DNA of 64,000 nt. Source: Saccharopolyspora galaxeae. GTDB lineage: Bacteria > Actinomycetota > Actinomycetes > Mycobacteriales > Pseudonocardiaceae. Where the stretch lies: NCBI RefSeq assembly GCF_016526145.1, contig NZ_JADDUE010000006.1, positions 310,001-374,000 on the forward strand, read 5' to 3'. Position 1 is the first letter of the stretch. The number at the start of each line of letters is the position of its first letter. Below are positions 7,570 through 15,996 of this stretch, one piece after another. Position numbers and translations under genes: made by a program. Below the pieces are notes generated by a model. The model did not search any database, was not told the DNA's origin, and worked only from the letters and a program-made list of their open reading frames with translations.

Positions 7570-9842
7570 CCGTGGAGAAGGCCGACGCGATCGCGCTCGC
7601 GCAACGGTGGATGAGCGCCGTCGGGATGTCCCTCGACACTCCGGACGGCGTCCGGGTCGATCACGACAACGTGCGGCGCGGCCCGGAGGGCTGGGAAGTG
7701 CCGTGGGACAACGTGGCCTTCCTCGACGGCGGCGACTCCATGCAGCGGATCTTCCCGCCGCCGCGGCTGATCGTCACCGAGCCGGAGGGCGAGCTGCGGT
7801 CCGCGAACACCACGCCGCACCCGGGTTTCTCCGCTCCGGTGGACTGGCCGGGGCAGCCGAGATACCTCGAGATCATCGACCCGGAGTACCGGGAGGCGGG
7901 TTTCCACGCTCTGGGCGTGCCGCGGCACGCGGTGGCGGGCTGGCAGGTCGAGCACCCGGACGGCAGCCGGGAAGAGCGGCCGAACCCCGATTACCGGGTC
8001 GGCCCGGAGCGTGCCGGATTCCCCCGGTCGCAGAATCCGCTCGAGGCGTTGCTGAATTATCAGGCGATCCGGCTCCAACGGGCTCAGTTCCTGGTGGGGC
8101 TGCTGAAAACTGTCGTGCTCGTGCCAGTGGGTAACAGCGGTGATGACGTCACCGTCGACACTGCGGGTGGCAGGCGCAAACTCGACGTGTACAGCTCACC
8201 GCGCAAGATCCCGCAGGCGCTCCGATGGCTGCGGATGACCGTGCCGACCTTCGCCGAGCGGTTTCCCGGGACCGCGATGGTGCTCAACCCGCAGAGCTAT
8301 CCGAGCACCGAGGTCACCGCCGAGGAACTCGCCCGCACCTGCGCCGACTATCCCGGTTTCCGGCCGGAGGAGCCGCAGCTGGTCACCGAGATCGGACCGG
8401 ACGGTTCGCTGGATCAGGGCGCGGAGGAAATCCGGCAGCGGTTCGGCCTTGACTCGAAGCTGGGTGTCCCGGAAAGCGCGATCCGCCAGGCGCGGGAGAG
8501 CGGCTACGACCTGACCGGGCAGGAGCGGCAGCGCATGATCCTCGGGCAGGCGTGGCACGCGGCCAACGCCAGGGCGACCGTGCGCGTGAACCGATTCGGC
8601 GGGCTCGCGGACTCCGGCGACGACATCAGCGGGCAGAGCTGGCCATCGGACCTGCACGCCAACGGCCTCCTGGCGCGACACGACGACGCCGGCCGGTTGC
8701 GCCCGGATGTGGCGAACTTCGGGAAGTTCCCGAACGTCGGCGGATCCGACCTGCACCGTTCCTGGCATGCGGTAGTGGGTGCATACGCCGGTTTCGCGCT
8801 CGGCGACGCGCTGGGGGCCGCGGTGGACGGTTGGTCCTGGCAGGAGATCCAGGACCGGTTCGGCGCGCGGGGCGTGCAGGACATGGAGCCCGCTTTCGAC
8901 CGTTCCGGCCAGGTGAGCTGGCGTACTCAACTGCTGCTGTTCCTGACCGAGGGCGCCATCCGCTGCATGGACTTCAAGGGACCGCAGCATCCATCCGACG
9001 TCACCGCCGCGATCGCTTCCGCGCACGCCCGGTGGTTGTCCGCGCAAGGCGTGCCGTGGCAGCAGGCGGCGGGACCGCTCGCCCCGCGGCATCCCGAACC
9101 GGACGGTTTCTTGAGCCGGGTGCCGGAGGTGCGATTCCGCCGCGGCGTTCCGGACGGGCTGTTGGCGGCGGTTCAGCGGGCAGTGGCCGATCCGTCGAAC
9201 GACACCGGGCTGCACGGGCCGATGATGCTGATGTGGTCGTTGCCGGAAGCGGTCTCGTCGCACGGTGCCGGCTCGTTGGCTTACGGCTGGCACCGCGCGT
9301 CCGTCGACGCGGCCGCTGCGGATGCGTTGAGCGGTATCTTCTTCCGGCTCATCACCTCGGCGAAGTTCGTGAACCCGACTTGGATGCAGCTGCTCGAGCT
9401 GTTGGACCAGGAGTTCCGCGAGCCGGCCGGGCAGGCCGGCGAGCAGGTCGCGGGAACCCTCCGGCACGTGGCCGATCGCAGGCACGAATACCTCGCCGAC
9501 GATGTCGATGAGCTCGAAGCCATCGGTACCGGGCAGGACACGACCTCGGTGCTCGGCCGCGCGCTGCTGGCGGCGGCCAAACGCGAAGCCCATCCCCGCG
9601 TCGCGCTGCTCAGCGCGGTCAACCACTCCGGCCGCAGCGCCCTAACCGGAGCGCTCGCGGGAGCCCTCATCGGTGCCCGCACCGGCGTCGCCGGATTGCC
9701 GCAGGACTGGCTCGAAGCCCTCGACCTCACCGACCTCGTCCAGGAAGTCGCCGACGACGCCTACTGGAACTTCGGTCGCCGCAACCCGTACCACGACGAC
9801 TTCACCCGAGACGGCTGGCTGCGGCGATATCCGAGGTGGTGA
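7566..9842 (+). CDS. Composite immunity protein: YrhB/Imm35-like, SseB-like and ADP-ribosylglycohydrolase-like domains
   Basis: A 758-residue protein whose GTG start overlaps the toxin stop (GTGA), the coupling expected of a toxin-immunity pair. Residues 1-90 resemble YrhB/Imm35 immunity domains (ADAIALAQRWM, then GWEVPWDN and PPPRLIVTEPEGEL), a family genomically linked to papain-fold toxins. Residues about 165-260 resemble SseB N-terminal domains (VVLVPVGN, LDVYSSP, then AMVLNPQSYPS). Residues about 395-750 have the ADP-ribosylglycohydrolase frame (YAGFALGDALGAA near 405; ALTGALAGALIGA near 693). The two metal-binding motifs are degenerate: the usual TDDT position reads SWRT and the usual GDSDSTG reads GRSALTG. 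I infer that it blocks both toxin warheads by binding rather than catalysis. No signal peptide is seen, so it is cytosolic. Confidence 0.8.
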   Translation: MTVEKADAIALAQRWMSAVGMSLDTPDGVRVDHDNVRRGPEGWEVPWDNVAFLDGGDSMQRIFPPPRLIVTEPEGELRSANTTPHPGFSAPVDWPGQPRYLEIIDPEYREAGFHALGVPRHAVAGWQVEHPDGSREERPNPDYRVGPERAGFPRSQNPLEALLNYQAIRLQRAQFLVGLLKTVVLVPVGNSGDDVTVDTAGGRRKLDVYSSPRKIPQALRWLRMTVPTFAERFPGTAMVLNPQSYPSTEVTAEELARTCADYPGFRPEEPQLVTEIGPDGSLDQGAEEIRQRFGLDSKLGVPESAIRQARESGYDLTGQERQRMILGQAWHAANARATVRVNRFGGLADSGDDISGQSWPSDLHANGLLARHDDAGRLRPDVANFGKFPNVGGSDLHRSWHAVVGAYAGFALGDALGAAVDGWSWQEIQDRFGARGVQDMEPAFDRSGQVSWRTQLLLFLTEGAIRCMDFKGPQHPSDVTAAIASAHARWLSAQGVPWQQAAGPLAPRHPEPDGFLSRVPEVRFRRGVPDGLLAAVQRAVADPSNDTGLHGPMMLMWSLPEAVSSHGAGSLAYGWHRASVDAAAADALSGIFFRLITSAKFVNPTWMQLLELLDQEFREPAGQAGEQVAGTLRHVADRRHEYLADDVDELEAIGTGQDTTSVLGRALLAAAKREAHPRVALLSAVNHSGRSALTGALAGALIGARTGVAGLPQDWLEALDLTDLVQEVADDAYWNFGRRNPYHDDFTRDGWLRRYPRW

Positions 9843-9850
9843 GGTTGACG

Positions 9851-9900
9851 GGGTTCTCGCGGCCCTGTGCCCTCGACGCTTGCTGAACCGCGAAGAGCCC
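9851..9900. terminator. Possible bidirectional terminator between convergent genes
   Basis: An imperfect inverted repeat: GGGTTCTCGCGG at 9851-9862 faces CCGCGAAGAGCCC at 9888-9900, with one bulge and a 25-base loop. It lies between two convergent genes and overlaps the end of the SRA-HNH gene. There is no T tract, as is common in actinobacteria. Confidence 0.35.
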
Positions 9901-11042
9901 TAGCTCGTTGCGCGGTGATACGCCAGCTGTTCAAAGGAAGGATGACACTCCTTAACAACATGCAGTTTGCCGGCCGGTTCACCGTTTCGGCTTAGGTTCA
10001 GCTCGTCATCGACAGTTATTGCACCCGCATCGAACTGCGCGTGGCAATTGGGGCACAGGCAGAGCATGTTCTCGGCTACGTCTGGTCCATTGTGCGGGTA
10101 CCCGACAGCGCGTATGTGCGCACCCTCCGCGTATGGCTGATCTTTTATCATGAGCCGGACTTCGCACGCTTGGCAGGTGAACCGGTAACTCTTCAAAACC
10201 TGCTTGCGCACCTCGGCTAGACGCTTGACCTGGCTTACGGTGCGGCGTGTCCGTTGTGGGTGTGAATTTCCCGCCGGGCTTTCTGATGATGGCTCTGCGA
10301 CCTGGTCTGCGTCCTCCGTCAGCTGTGTCAAAAGAAACCGGCAGACCATATTTCCGCTCTTTCCCGGTTCACTCCAAGAGTCTTCTACTAGGTAGAGACC
10401 ATCGTACCGCAGGCCCGTTTTGGGGAGGTGCTGGTTTTGACTTTTCGGGTTCGCTCCCCGGATTACTCTGACTGGTGATCCGGTCAGCTGGCTGAAGCGC
10501 AGGGCGGCATTTCCAGGTGCGCCGAAGCTTTGGTCGCCGAACTGGTGTCCGGTACCACCTCTGCCGCCATGACCGGTGTAGATCAGCCACGTCTTGTAGT
10601 CTTCATCGTCTTCGTATCCGTCGGAGGCGACGATGGACTCGGCGCCGTGCTCTCGGTTTCCGGTGATCCCCGCCTGAAGGGCTCGATGGGCGCCCAGCAC
10701 GTGCGCCTCCCGTCGAGAACGGAAACGGTGGCCGGTCGTGATTCTGGGTATATCCCCAATTACCTTAGCGGGCTTCTCAGGCGTGCGCACCACCACATTT
10801 CCCATGGTTTCCAGGTGTGCAGCGAGGTGTGTTTCCGCTGAGGACAGTTCTACAGCTAGGCCGGTTTCTTCTTGGAGGATGCTTGCGATGGCGCGAAGTT
10901 CGTAATGCTTCCTGTCGCGTATAAGGAAGGATTGCCCTCCTGCTGGCGCTTGATGCGTGCGCCTAACCTGGTCAGGCTTAAGCTGGTCGTACTTTTGCAA
11001 GGTGCGTTGCAAATCGCTCTCAGCGAGGTTCGCCAGATCCAC
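9900..11042 (-). CDS. SRA (YDG)-HNH modification-dependent restriction endonuclease
   Basis: A 380-residue candidate type IV restriction enzyme that would recognise modified cytosine and cut DNA. Residues about 85-250 match the SRA/YDG fold: GHRFRSRREA, then GAESIVASDGYEDDED, TGHGGR, and a QSFGAPGNAAL stretch followed by SPVRVIRG. Residues about 290-375 form an HNH nuclease with two zinc-binding Cys pairs (CQAC, CPNC) and a GAHIRAV histidine, followed by Asn-Met-Leu-Cys-Leu-Cys and His-Ala-Gln-Phe. The GTG at 11042 is the longest start; no clear ribosome site precedes it, so it may be leaderless or start later. The base composition is visibly less GC-rich than its neighbours, consistent with horizontal acquisition. 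It is convergent with the immunity gene. Confidence 0.9.
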   Translation of the reverse strand: MDLANLAESDLQRTLQKYDQLKPDQVRRTHQAPAGGQSFLIRDRKHYELRAIASILQEETGLAVELSSAETHLAAHLETMGNVVVRTPEKPAKVIGDIPRITTGHRFRSRREAHVLGAHRALQAGITGNREHGAESIVASDGYEDDEDYKTWLIYTGHGGRGGTGHQFGDQSFGAPGNAALRFSQLTGSPVRVIRGANPKSQNQHLPKTGLRYDGLYLVEDSWSEPGKSGNMVCRFLLTQLTEDADQVAEPSSESPAGNSHPQRTRRTVSQVKRLAEVRKQVLKSYRFTCQACEVRLMIKDQPYAEGAHIRAVGYPHNGPDVAENMLCLCPNCHAQFDAGAITVDDELNLSRNGEPAGKLHVVKECHPSFEQLAYHRATS

Positions 11043-11182
11043 GTCGTCACTCTACGGGGTAACACCTGTCCGCGAGGTCGTTTTGTGGCGCTCTTCGTTT
11101 TGCCTGGTGAGAGCCGCGAGTCGAGCGAGTGACGCGCGCGGCCGTCACTCTGAAGGATCGCGGCATCGGAAGGAGGTACGCC

Positions 11183-11680
11183 ATGCGGATCACTTGGACA
11201 GTGGATGGCACGGAGCGTGAGCTGGACGTGGAGCCGCGGGTCACGGTGCTCGACGCGCTGCGGGACCGGCTGGGGGTGGTGTCGCCCAAGAAGGGGTGCG
11301 ATCACGGCCAGTGCGGTGCCTGCACGGTGCTGGTGGACGGGTGGCGGGTGACGACCTGCCTGTCGCTCGCCGTGGCGCAGGACGGGGCGGAGATCACCAC
11401 GGCGGCGGGGCTGGCCGACGACGGTGAGCTGCACCCGGTCGCTCGCGCGTTCGTGCAGCACGACGGGTTCCAGTGCGGTTATTGCACGCCGGGACAGGTT
11501 TGTTCCGCGGTGGGAATGCTGGACGAGGCAGAGCAGGGCTGGCCGAGCCACGCCACCGCGGACGTGGCCGCCGAACCCGCGCTCACCGACGACGAGATCC
11601 GCGAGCGGATGAGCGGGAACCTGTGCCGCTGCGGGGCTTACGTGAACATCCTGGCCGCGATCCGCGAGGTGGCGACATGA
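11183..11680 (+). CDS. Molybdenum hydroxylase [2Fe-2S] subunit (PaoA/CoxS-like)
   Basis: The 165-residue iron-sulfur subunit of a xanthine dehydrogenase-family enzyme, carrying electrons from the molybdenum site to FAD. The plant-ferredoxin cluster motif (CDHGQCGACTV, then a Cys after WRVTT) occupies residues about 33-56. The second cluster uses CGYC and NLCRCG towards the C-terminus. A perfect AGGAGGT ribosome site at 11171-11177 fixes the ATG at 11183 rather than an upstream frame opening. No Tat signal precedes the domain, unlike periplasmic E. coli PaoA, so a cytoplasmic enzyme is likely. It overlaps the FAD-subunit gene (ATGA), giving a three-gene operon in the order FeS, FAD, Mo. Confidence 0.93.
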   Translation: MRITWTVDGTERELDVEPRVTVLDALRDRLGVVSPKKGCDHGQCGACTVLVDGWRVTTCLSLAVAQDGAEITTAAGLADDGELHPVARAFVQHDGFQCGYCTPGQVCSAVGMLDEAEQGWPSHATADVAAEPALTDDEIRERMSGNLCRCGAYVNILAAIREVAT

Positions 11681-12657
11681 TCCCGTTCGACTACGAGCGC
11701 GCCACGGACGCCGCGGGCGCGGTTGCGACGGTGGCGCGGAACCCGAACGCGCGGTTCCTCGCCGGGGGCACGAACCTGGTGGATCACTTGAAGCTGGGGG
11801 TGAGCGAACCGGAGCTGCTGGTCGACGTGTCGCGGCTGCCGTTCGGCGAGGTCCAGGAGCAGGACGGCGTGGTCCGGGCGGGCGCGTCGGTGCGCAACAG
11901 CGAGCTCGCCGCGCACCCGCTGATCCGGCAGCGGTTCCCGGTGCTCGCGCAGGCATTGCTGGCCGGCGCCTCCGGGCAGCTGCGCAACCTCGCCACGACC
12001 GGCGGGAACCTGCTGCAGCGCACCCGCTGCCCGTACTTCCAGGACGTCACGACACCGTGCAACAAGCGGGAACCCGGCTCCGGATGTTCGGCGATCAGCG
12101 GGCACAACCGCGACATGGCGATCCTCGGGTCGTCCGAGCAGTGCGTGGCCACGCACCCGTCGGACATGGCGGTGGCGATGACGGCGCTGGACGCGGTGGT
12201 GCGGATACAGGGCGTCGATGGCGAACGAACCGTCCCGGTCGCGGAGTTCCACCGGTTGCCCGGGGATTCACCGGAGCGCGACACGGTGCTGCAGCACGGC
12301 GAGCTCATAACCGCGGTCGATATCCCTGGAGCCGCGCCGATTTCCGCTTACCGCAAAGTGCGGGACCGCGCTTCGTACGCGTTCGCGCTCGTTTCGGTGG
12401 CCGCGGTCGCCGACGTGGCCGGCGGCGTGGTGCAGGACGTGCGGCTCGCGCTGGGCGGTGTGGCGCACAAGCCGTGGCGGGCGCGGCGCGCCGAAGCCGC
12501 GCTGCGCGGAAGCCGCGCCACCGAGCAAGCGTTCCGGGAGGCCGCCGAGGCCGAACTGGCCGACGCGGGCCCGCTCGCGGGCAACGCCTTCAAAGTTCCG
12601 ATGGCCAAGAACACGATCGTCGCCGCGCTGCGCGACCTGACCGGGGAGCAGCTATGA
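11677..12657 (+). CDS. Molybdenum hydroxylase FAD-binding subunit (PaoB/CoxM-like)
   Basis: A 326-residue flavoprotein subunit of the same complex. The start MIPFDYERATDAAGAV is typical of the PaoB/YagS group. The FAD pyrophosphate motif appears as FLAGGTNLVDHLK (about residues 25-40), and a second Gly-rich stretch (LRNLATTGGNLLQRTRCPY) near residue 105 corresponds to the FAD-binding ATIGGN region. Cysteines near CPYF, PCNKR and GCSA suggest the extra [4Fe-4S] cluster known from PaoB-like subunits; this is inference from spacing. The C-terminal CO dehydrogenase flavoprotein domain follows. It overlaps both neighbours by four bases, implying coupled translation. Confidence 0.92.
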   Translation: MIPFDYERATDAAGAVATVARNPNARFLAGGTNLVDHLKLGVSEPELLVDVSRLPFGEVQEQDGVVRAGASVRNSELAAHPLIRQRFPVLAQALLAGASGQLRNLATTGGNLLQRTRCPYFQDVTTPCNKREPGSGCSAISGHNRDMAILGSSEQCVATHPSDMAVAMTALDAVVRIQGVDGERTVPVAEFHRLPGDSPERDTVLQHGELITAVDIPGAAPISAYRKVRDRASYAFALVSVAAVADVAGGVVQDVRLALGGVAHKPWRARRAEAALRGSRATEQAFREAAEAELADAGPLAGNAFKVPMAKNTIVAALRDLTGEQL

Positions 12658-14732
12658 CCGAGCAGCTGGAGCGCAACGCCATCGGGACGTCGCTGGAACG
12701 CCTCGACGGCCACGCCAAGGTGACCGGCACGGCGGCCTACGCCTACGAACAACCGGTCCGCGAACCGCTCTACGTGCACCCCGTGCAGGCCACGGTCGCG
12801 CGCGGGCGCATCCGCCACATCGATACCGACGCAGCCGAGGACCTCGAAGGCGTCGCCGCTGTCCTCACCCACCTCAACGCACCGCGCCTGACCACCGGCG
12901 ACGACCTGGAGATGTGGGTGCTGCAGTCCGATCGCATCGCGTTCCGCGGCCAGCTGATCGGCGCGGTGCTCGCCGAAACACCGGAGGTCGCCAGGCAGGC
13001 GGCCGGTCTGGTGCGGACCGACTACGAGCAGGAACAGCACGACGTGGTGCTGCGCAGCAACTACGAACGGTTCTACACGCCGGAGATCGTCAACGGGGGC
13101 TTCGGCACCGACACGCACTCCGGCGAGGTCGAAAGCGTCGAGCCGGACGTGCTGGTCGACCGGACCTACACGACACCGATGGAGCACAACAACCCGATGG
13201 AGCCGCACACCAGCGTCGCCATCTGGCGGGACGGCTCGTTGACGCTCTACGACTCCACGCAGGGCGTGTTCGCCACGAGGTCCCGGCTCGCACCCGTGCT
13301 CGGTCTGGAAGAGCAACGCGTGCGCGTGATCTCGCCGTACGTCGGAGGCGGTTTCGGCTCGAAGGGCACCGCGCACGCGCACAACGTCCTCGCCGCGCTG
13401 GCGGCCCGCGTGGCCGGGGGCAGGCCGGTGAAGCTGGCCCTGACCCGGCAGCAGATGTTCGACCTGGTCGGGCACCGCACGCCGACGATCCAGCACGTGC
13501 GGCTCGGCGCCGGCCGCGACGGCACGCTGTCGCTGGTGACCCACGACGTCGTCGAGCACACCTCGACGGTGCAGGAGTTCGCCGAACAGACCGCGGTGGC
13601 CACCAGGACCATGTATCCCGCGCCGAACCGCCGCACCACGCACCGGCTGGCCGCGCTGGACGTGCCGGTGCCGTTCTGGATGCGCGCTCCCGGGGAGGCT
13701 CCGGGCATGTTCGCGACCGAGGTCGCGATGGACGAATTGGCCGAGGCTTGCGGACTCGATCCGATCGAGCTGCGCCTGCGCAACGAGCCCGACGTCGACC
13801 CGGAATCCGGCCTGCCGTATTCGGCGCGGAACCTGGCGCGCTGCCTGCGGGAGGGCGCCGAGCGGTTCGGCTGGCCCGGCCGGGATCCCCGCCCGCGTGC
13901 CCGGCGGGACGGGAACTGGCTGATCGGTACCGGCGTCGCGAGTTCGACGTATCCGCGGTTCACCTTCCCCGGTTCGGTCGCCGACATCCGGTTCAGCGGC
14001 GGGCGCTACGAGGTCCGCATCGGCGCCGCGGACATCGGCACCGGGACTTGGACGGCGTTGACGCAGGTCGCAGCGGACGCGCTCGGCTGCCCGGTGGAAT
14101 CGGTGCGGTTGCAGCTCGGCGACACCGACCTGCCGGTGGCGACCGTGGAAGGTGGTTCCTCGGGGCTGTCGTCCTGGGGTGCGACGATCGTCGACGCCGC
14201 CCGCCGGTTCCGGGAGAAGTTCGGCACCGACCCTTCCGATGGGGACGAGGCGGACGGCATGACGCCGGACAACCCGGATGACGACCGGTTCTCCATGCAT
14301 TCGTTCGGCGCGATCTTCGCCGAGGCCCGGGTCAACGCCGACACCGGTGAAGTCCGGGTGCCGCGAATGCTCGGCGTGTTCTCGGTGGGGCAGGTGATCA
14401 ATCCGACCACGGCGCGTTCGCAGCTGCTCGGCGGTATGACGATGGGGCTGTCGATGGCGCTGCACGAGGAAAGCGTGCTGGACCCGCGGTTCGGCCACGT
14501 CATCAACCGCGACTTCGCGCAGTACCACGTGCCGGTGCACGCCGACATCGCCGACATGCAGGCGACGTGGCTGGACGAGCACGACGCGCACGCGAATCCG
14601 ATGGGCGCGCGCGGGATCGGCGAGATCGGCATTGTCGGGTCGCCTGCGGCGGTCGCCAACGCCGTGCACCACGCCACCGGGGTCCGCGCACGCGACCTGC
14701 CGATCACTCCGGACAAGTTGTTCCGCGAATGA
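12654..14732 (+). CDS. Molybdenum hydroxylase molybdopterin-binding subunit (PaoC/XdhB-like)
   Basis: The 692-residue catalytic subunit, expected to bind molybdopterin cofactor and hydroxylate an aldehyde or N-heterocycle; the substrate cannot be read from sequence. The N-terminal aldehyde oxidase a/b hammerhead domain spans about 20-130 (LDGHAKVTGTAAYAYE). Cofactor-contact segments include GGGFGSKG (about 230), MRAPGEAPGMFA (about 345) and GGSSGLSSWG. The catalytic Glu is Glu657 in GARGIGEIGIVG. Size and motif order match the PaoC/YagR aldehyde oxidoreductase branch. The ATGA overlap with the FAD subunit supports a fixed complex. No maturation chaperone (XdhC/PaoD) is encoded nearby. Confidence 0.92.
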   Translation: MTEQLERNAIGTSLERLDGHAKVTGTAAYAYEQPVREPLYVHPVQATVARGRIRHIDTDAAEDLEGVAAVLTHLNAPRLTTGDDLEMWVLQSDRIAFRGQLIGAVLAETPEVARQAAGLVRTDYEQEQHDVVLRSNYERFYTPEIVNGGFGTDTHSGEVESVEPDVLVDRTYTTPMEHNNPMEPHTSVAIWRDGSLTLYDSTQGVFATRSRLAPVLGLEEQRVRVISPYVGGGFGSKGTAHAHNVLAALAARVAGGRPVKLALTRQQMFDLVGHRTPTIQHVRLGAGRDGTLSLVTHDVVEHTSTVQEFAEQTAVATRTMYPAPNRRTTHRLAALDVPVPFWMRAPGEAPGMFATEVAMDELAEACGLDPIELRLRNEPDVDPESGLPYSARNLARCLREGAERFGWPGRDPRPRARRDGNWLIGTGVASSTYPRFTFPGSVADIRFSGGRYEVRIGAADIGTGTWTALTQVAADALGCPVESVRLQLGDTDLPVATVEGGSSGLSSWGATIVDAARRFREKFGTDPSDGDEADGMTPDNPDDDRFSMHSFGAIFAEARVNADTGEVRVPRMLGVFSVGQVINPTTARSQLLGGMTMGLSMALHEESVLDPRFGHVINRDFAQYHVPVHADIADMQATWLDEHDAHANPMGARGIGEIGIVGSPAAVANAVHHATGVRARDLPITPDKLFRE

Positions 14733-14878
14733 CCGGAAACCGTTATCCCGCGCAGGGGTGAGCGATTACCACCGGAAAGTAATGGTCGACGCGCGCATTT
14801 CCCCTGTTCGGCAGGTTTGGTGCCTTGTTTGTCACCCGGCTGAGGAGCACGCTGGGTGTTCAGGCAAGGGGGTACCAG

Positions 14879-15853
14879 GTGCGGAGAACGTTCAGCTCGG
14901 TCGTGCGCGCGTTCGCGGTGCTGGTCGCCGTGTTCGTGGTCGGTCTGGCCTGCCAGCCGACCCGCACCCAGCCCGCGCCGCCGCCTCCGCAGCCTGCCCC
15001 GCCGCAACAGCCCGCGCCCGCGCCGCCGGGGCCGCCCGCGCCCGGCCCGCCGGTGCTCGCCGTGAAGATCGACAACGTCCCGGAGGCGCGTCCTGCGGTG
15101 GGCATCGGTTCGGCCGATCTCGTGGTGGTCGAACCGGTGGAGGGCGGGCTGAGCAGGCTCGTCGCCGTGTTCGGCGGAGATCGCCCGCCGGTGGTCGGGC
15201 CGGTGCGCAGCGCGCGGGAGACGGACATGGAGCTGCTGGCGCAGTTCGGCAGGCCGACGCTGGTCTTCTCCGGCGCCGCCCCGCAACTGCTGCCGAGGCT
15301 TTCCGGCGCTGCGCTGGACCCGGTCCCGCCGGAGCGCGACCCGAGCGCGTTCTTCCGCGGCACCGACCGGGAATCTCCGCACAACCTGTTCGTGCGGCCT
15401 TCGGCCGTGCCGGCAGGCGCGCCGTGGTCCCCGAAGGCTCCGATGGTGTTCGGTCCCGCCCCGGCGGGCGGGCAGCCCCGCGAGTCCGCGCAGGTCGCCT
15501 ACAAGTCAGCGTCGACGAGTTTCACCTGGTCACCGCAGCAGCAGCGGTATCTCGTCGGGATGGACGGGAAACCGGCCGCGGCTGCGGATTCGGGCCGGCT
15601 CGGTGCGGGAACCGTGGTGCTCCAAGAGGTCGCCATCCACCAGTCGTCCGTGAGCGATGTCGCCGGCAGCGCCTCGCCGTACGCGGAGTCCGTGGGCAGC
15701 GGACGCGCCTTGGTGCTGCGGGACGGCATGGCTTTCGATGCGCGGTGGAACCGGCCGAACCCGGACGTGGGGACGACCTACACGACGGAGTCGGGAGATC
15801 CGCTGCCGTTCGCGCCCGGACCGGTGTGGGTCGCGCTGACCGGCAAGCTGTGA
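14879..15853 (+). CDS. DUF3048 domain lipoprotein
   Basis: A 324-residue predicted lipoprotein with a YerB-like DUF3048 domain. The GTG at 14879 follows AGGGGGT. It gives a basic N-terminus (VRRTFSS), a hydrophobic core and a lipobox-like VGLAC at about residues 18-22. A Pro/Gln-rich surface linker comes next. The domain begins at VLAVKIDNVPEARPAVGIGSADLV (reported here only as the family signature: KIDN, ARPQxG-like and GPVRSARETD) and ends with a C-terminal DUF3048_C part (GDPLPFAPGPVWVAL). The function of the family is unknown; a cell-wall-associated role is likely. It stands between the molybdenum enzyme operon and helD. Confidence 0.85.
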   Translation: MRRTFSSVVRAFAVLVAVFVVGLACQPTRTQPAPPPPQPAPPQQPAPAPPGPPAPGPPVLAVKIDNVPEARPAVGIGSADLVVVEPVEGGLSRLVAVFGGDRPPVVGPVRSARETDMELLAQFGRPTLVFSGAAPQLLPRLSGAALDPVPPERDPSAFFRGTDRESPHNLFVRPSAVPAGAPWSPKAPMVFGPAPAGGQPRESAQVAYKSASTSFTWSPQQQRYLVGMDGKPAAAADSGRLGAGTVVLQEVAIHQSSVSDVAGSASPYAESVGSGRALVLRDGMAFDARWNRPNPDVGTTYTTESGDPLPFAPGPVWVALTGKL

Positions 15854-15996
15854 GCGTCCGCCGTCGAATTCGCGCAGCAACCGCTGATCCGCATCGCTGA
15901 TTTCGGCCTCGGCTTGACACGCCCGCAAGAATGGAGAATTGCGCTCAAGCGCGCGCGAAGAACGCTTTTCTTTATTCTAGCAGGGGTGGGACGGAA

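Noticed and set aside
15854-15996. Rifamycin-associated element upstream of helD
   Set aside because: I looked for the GGGGCTTGCGGCAAGGCCC-type inverted repeat and found none; only promoter-like TTGACA at 15914 and TATTCT near 15972.
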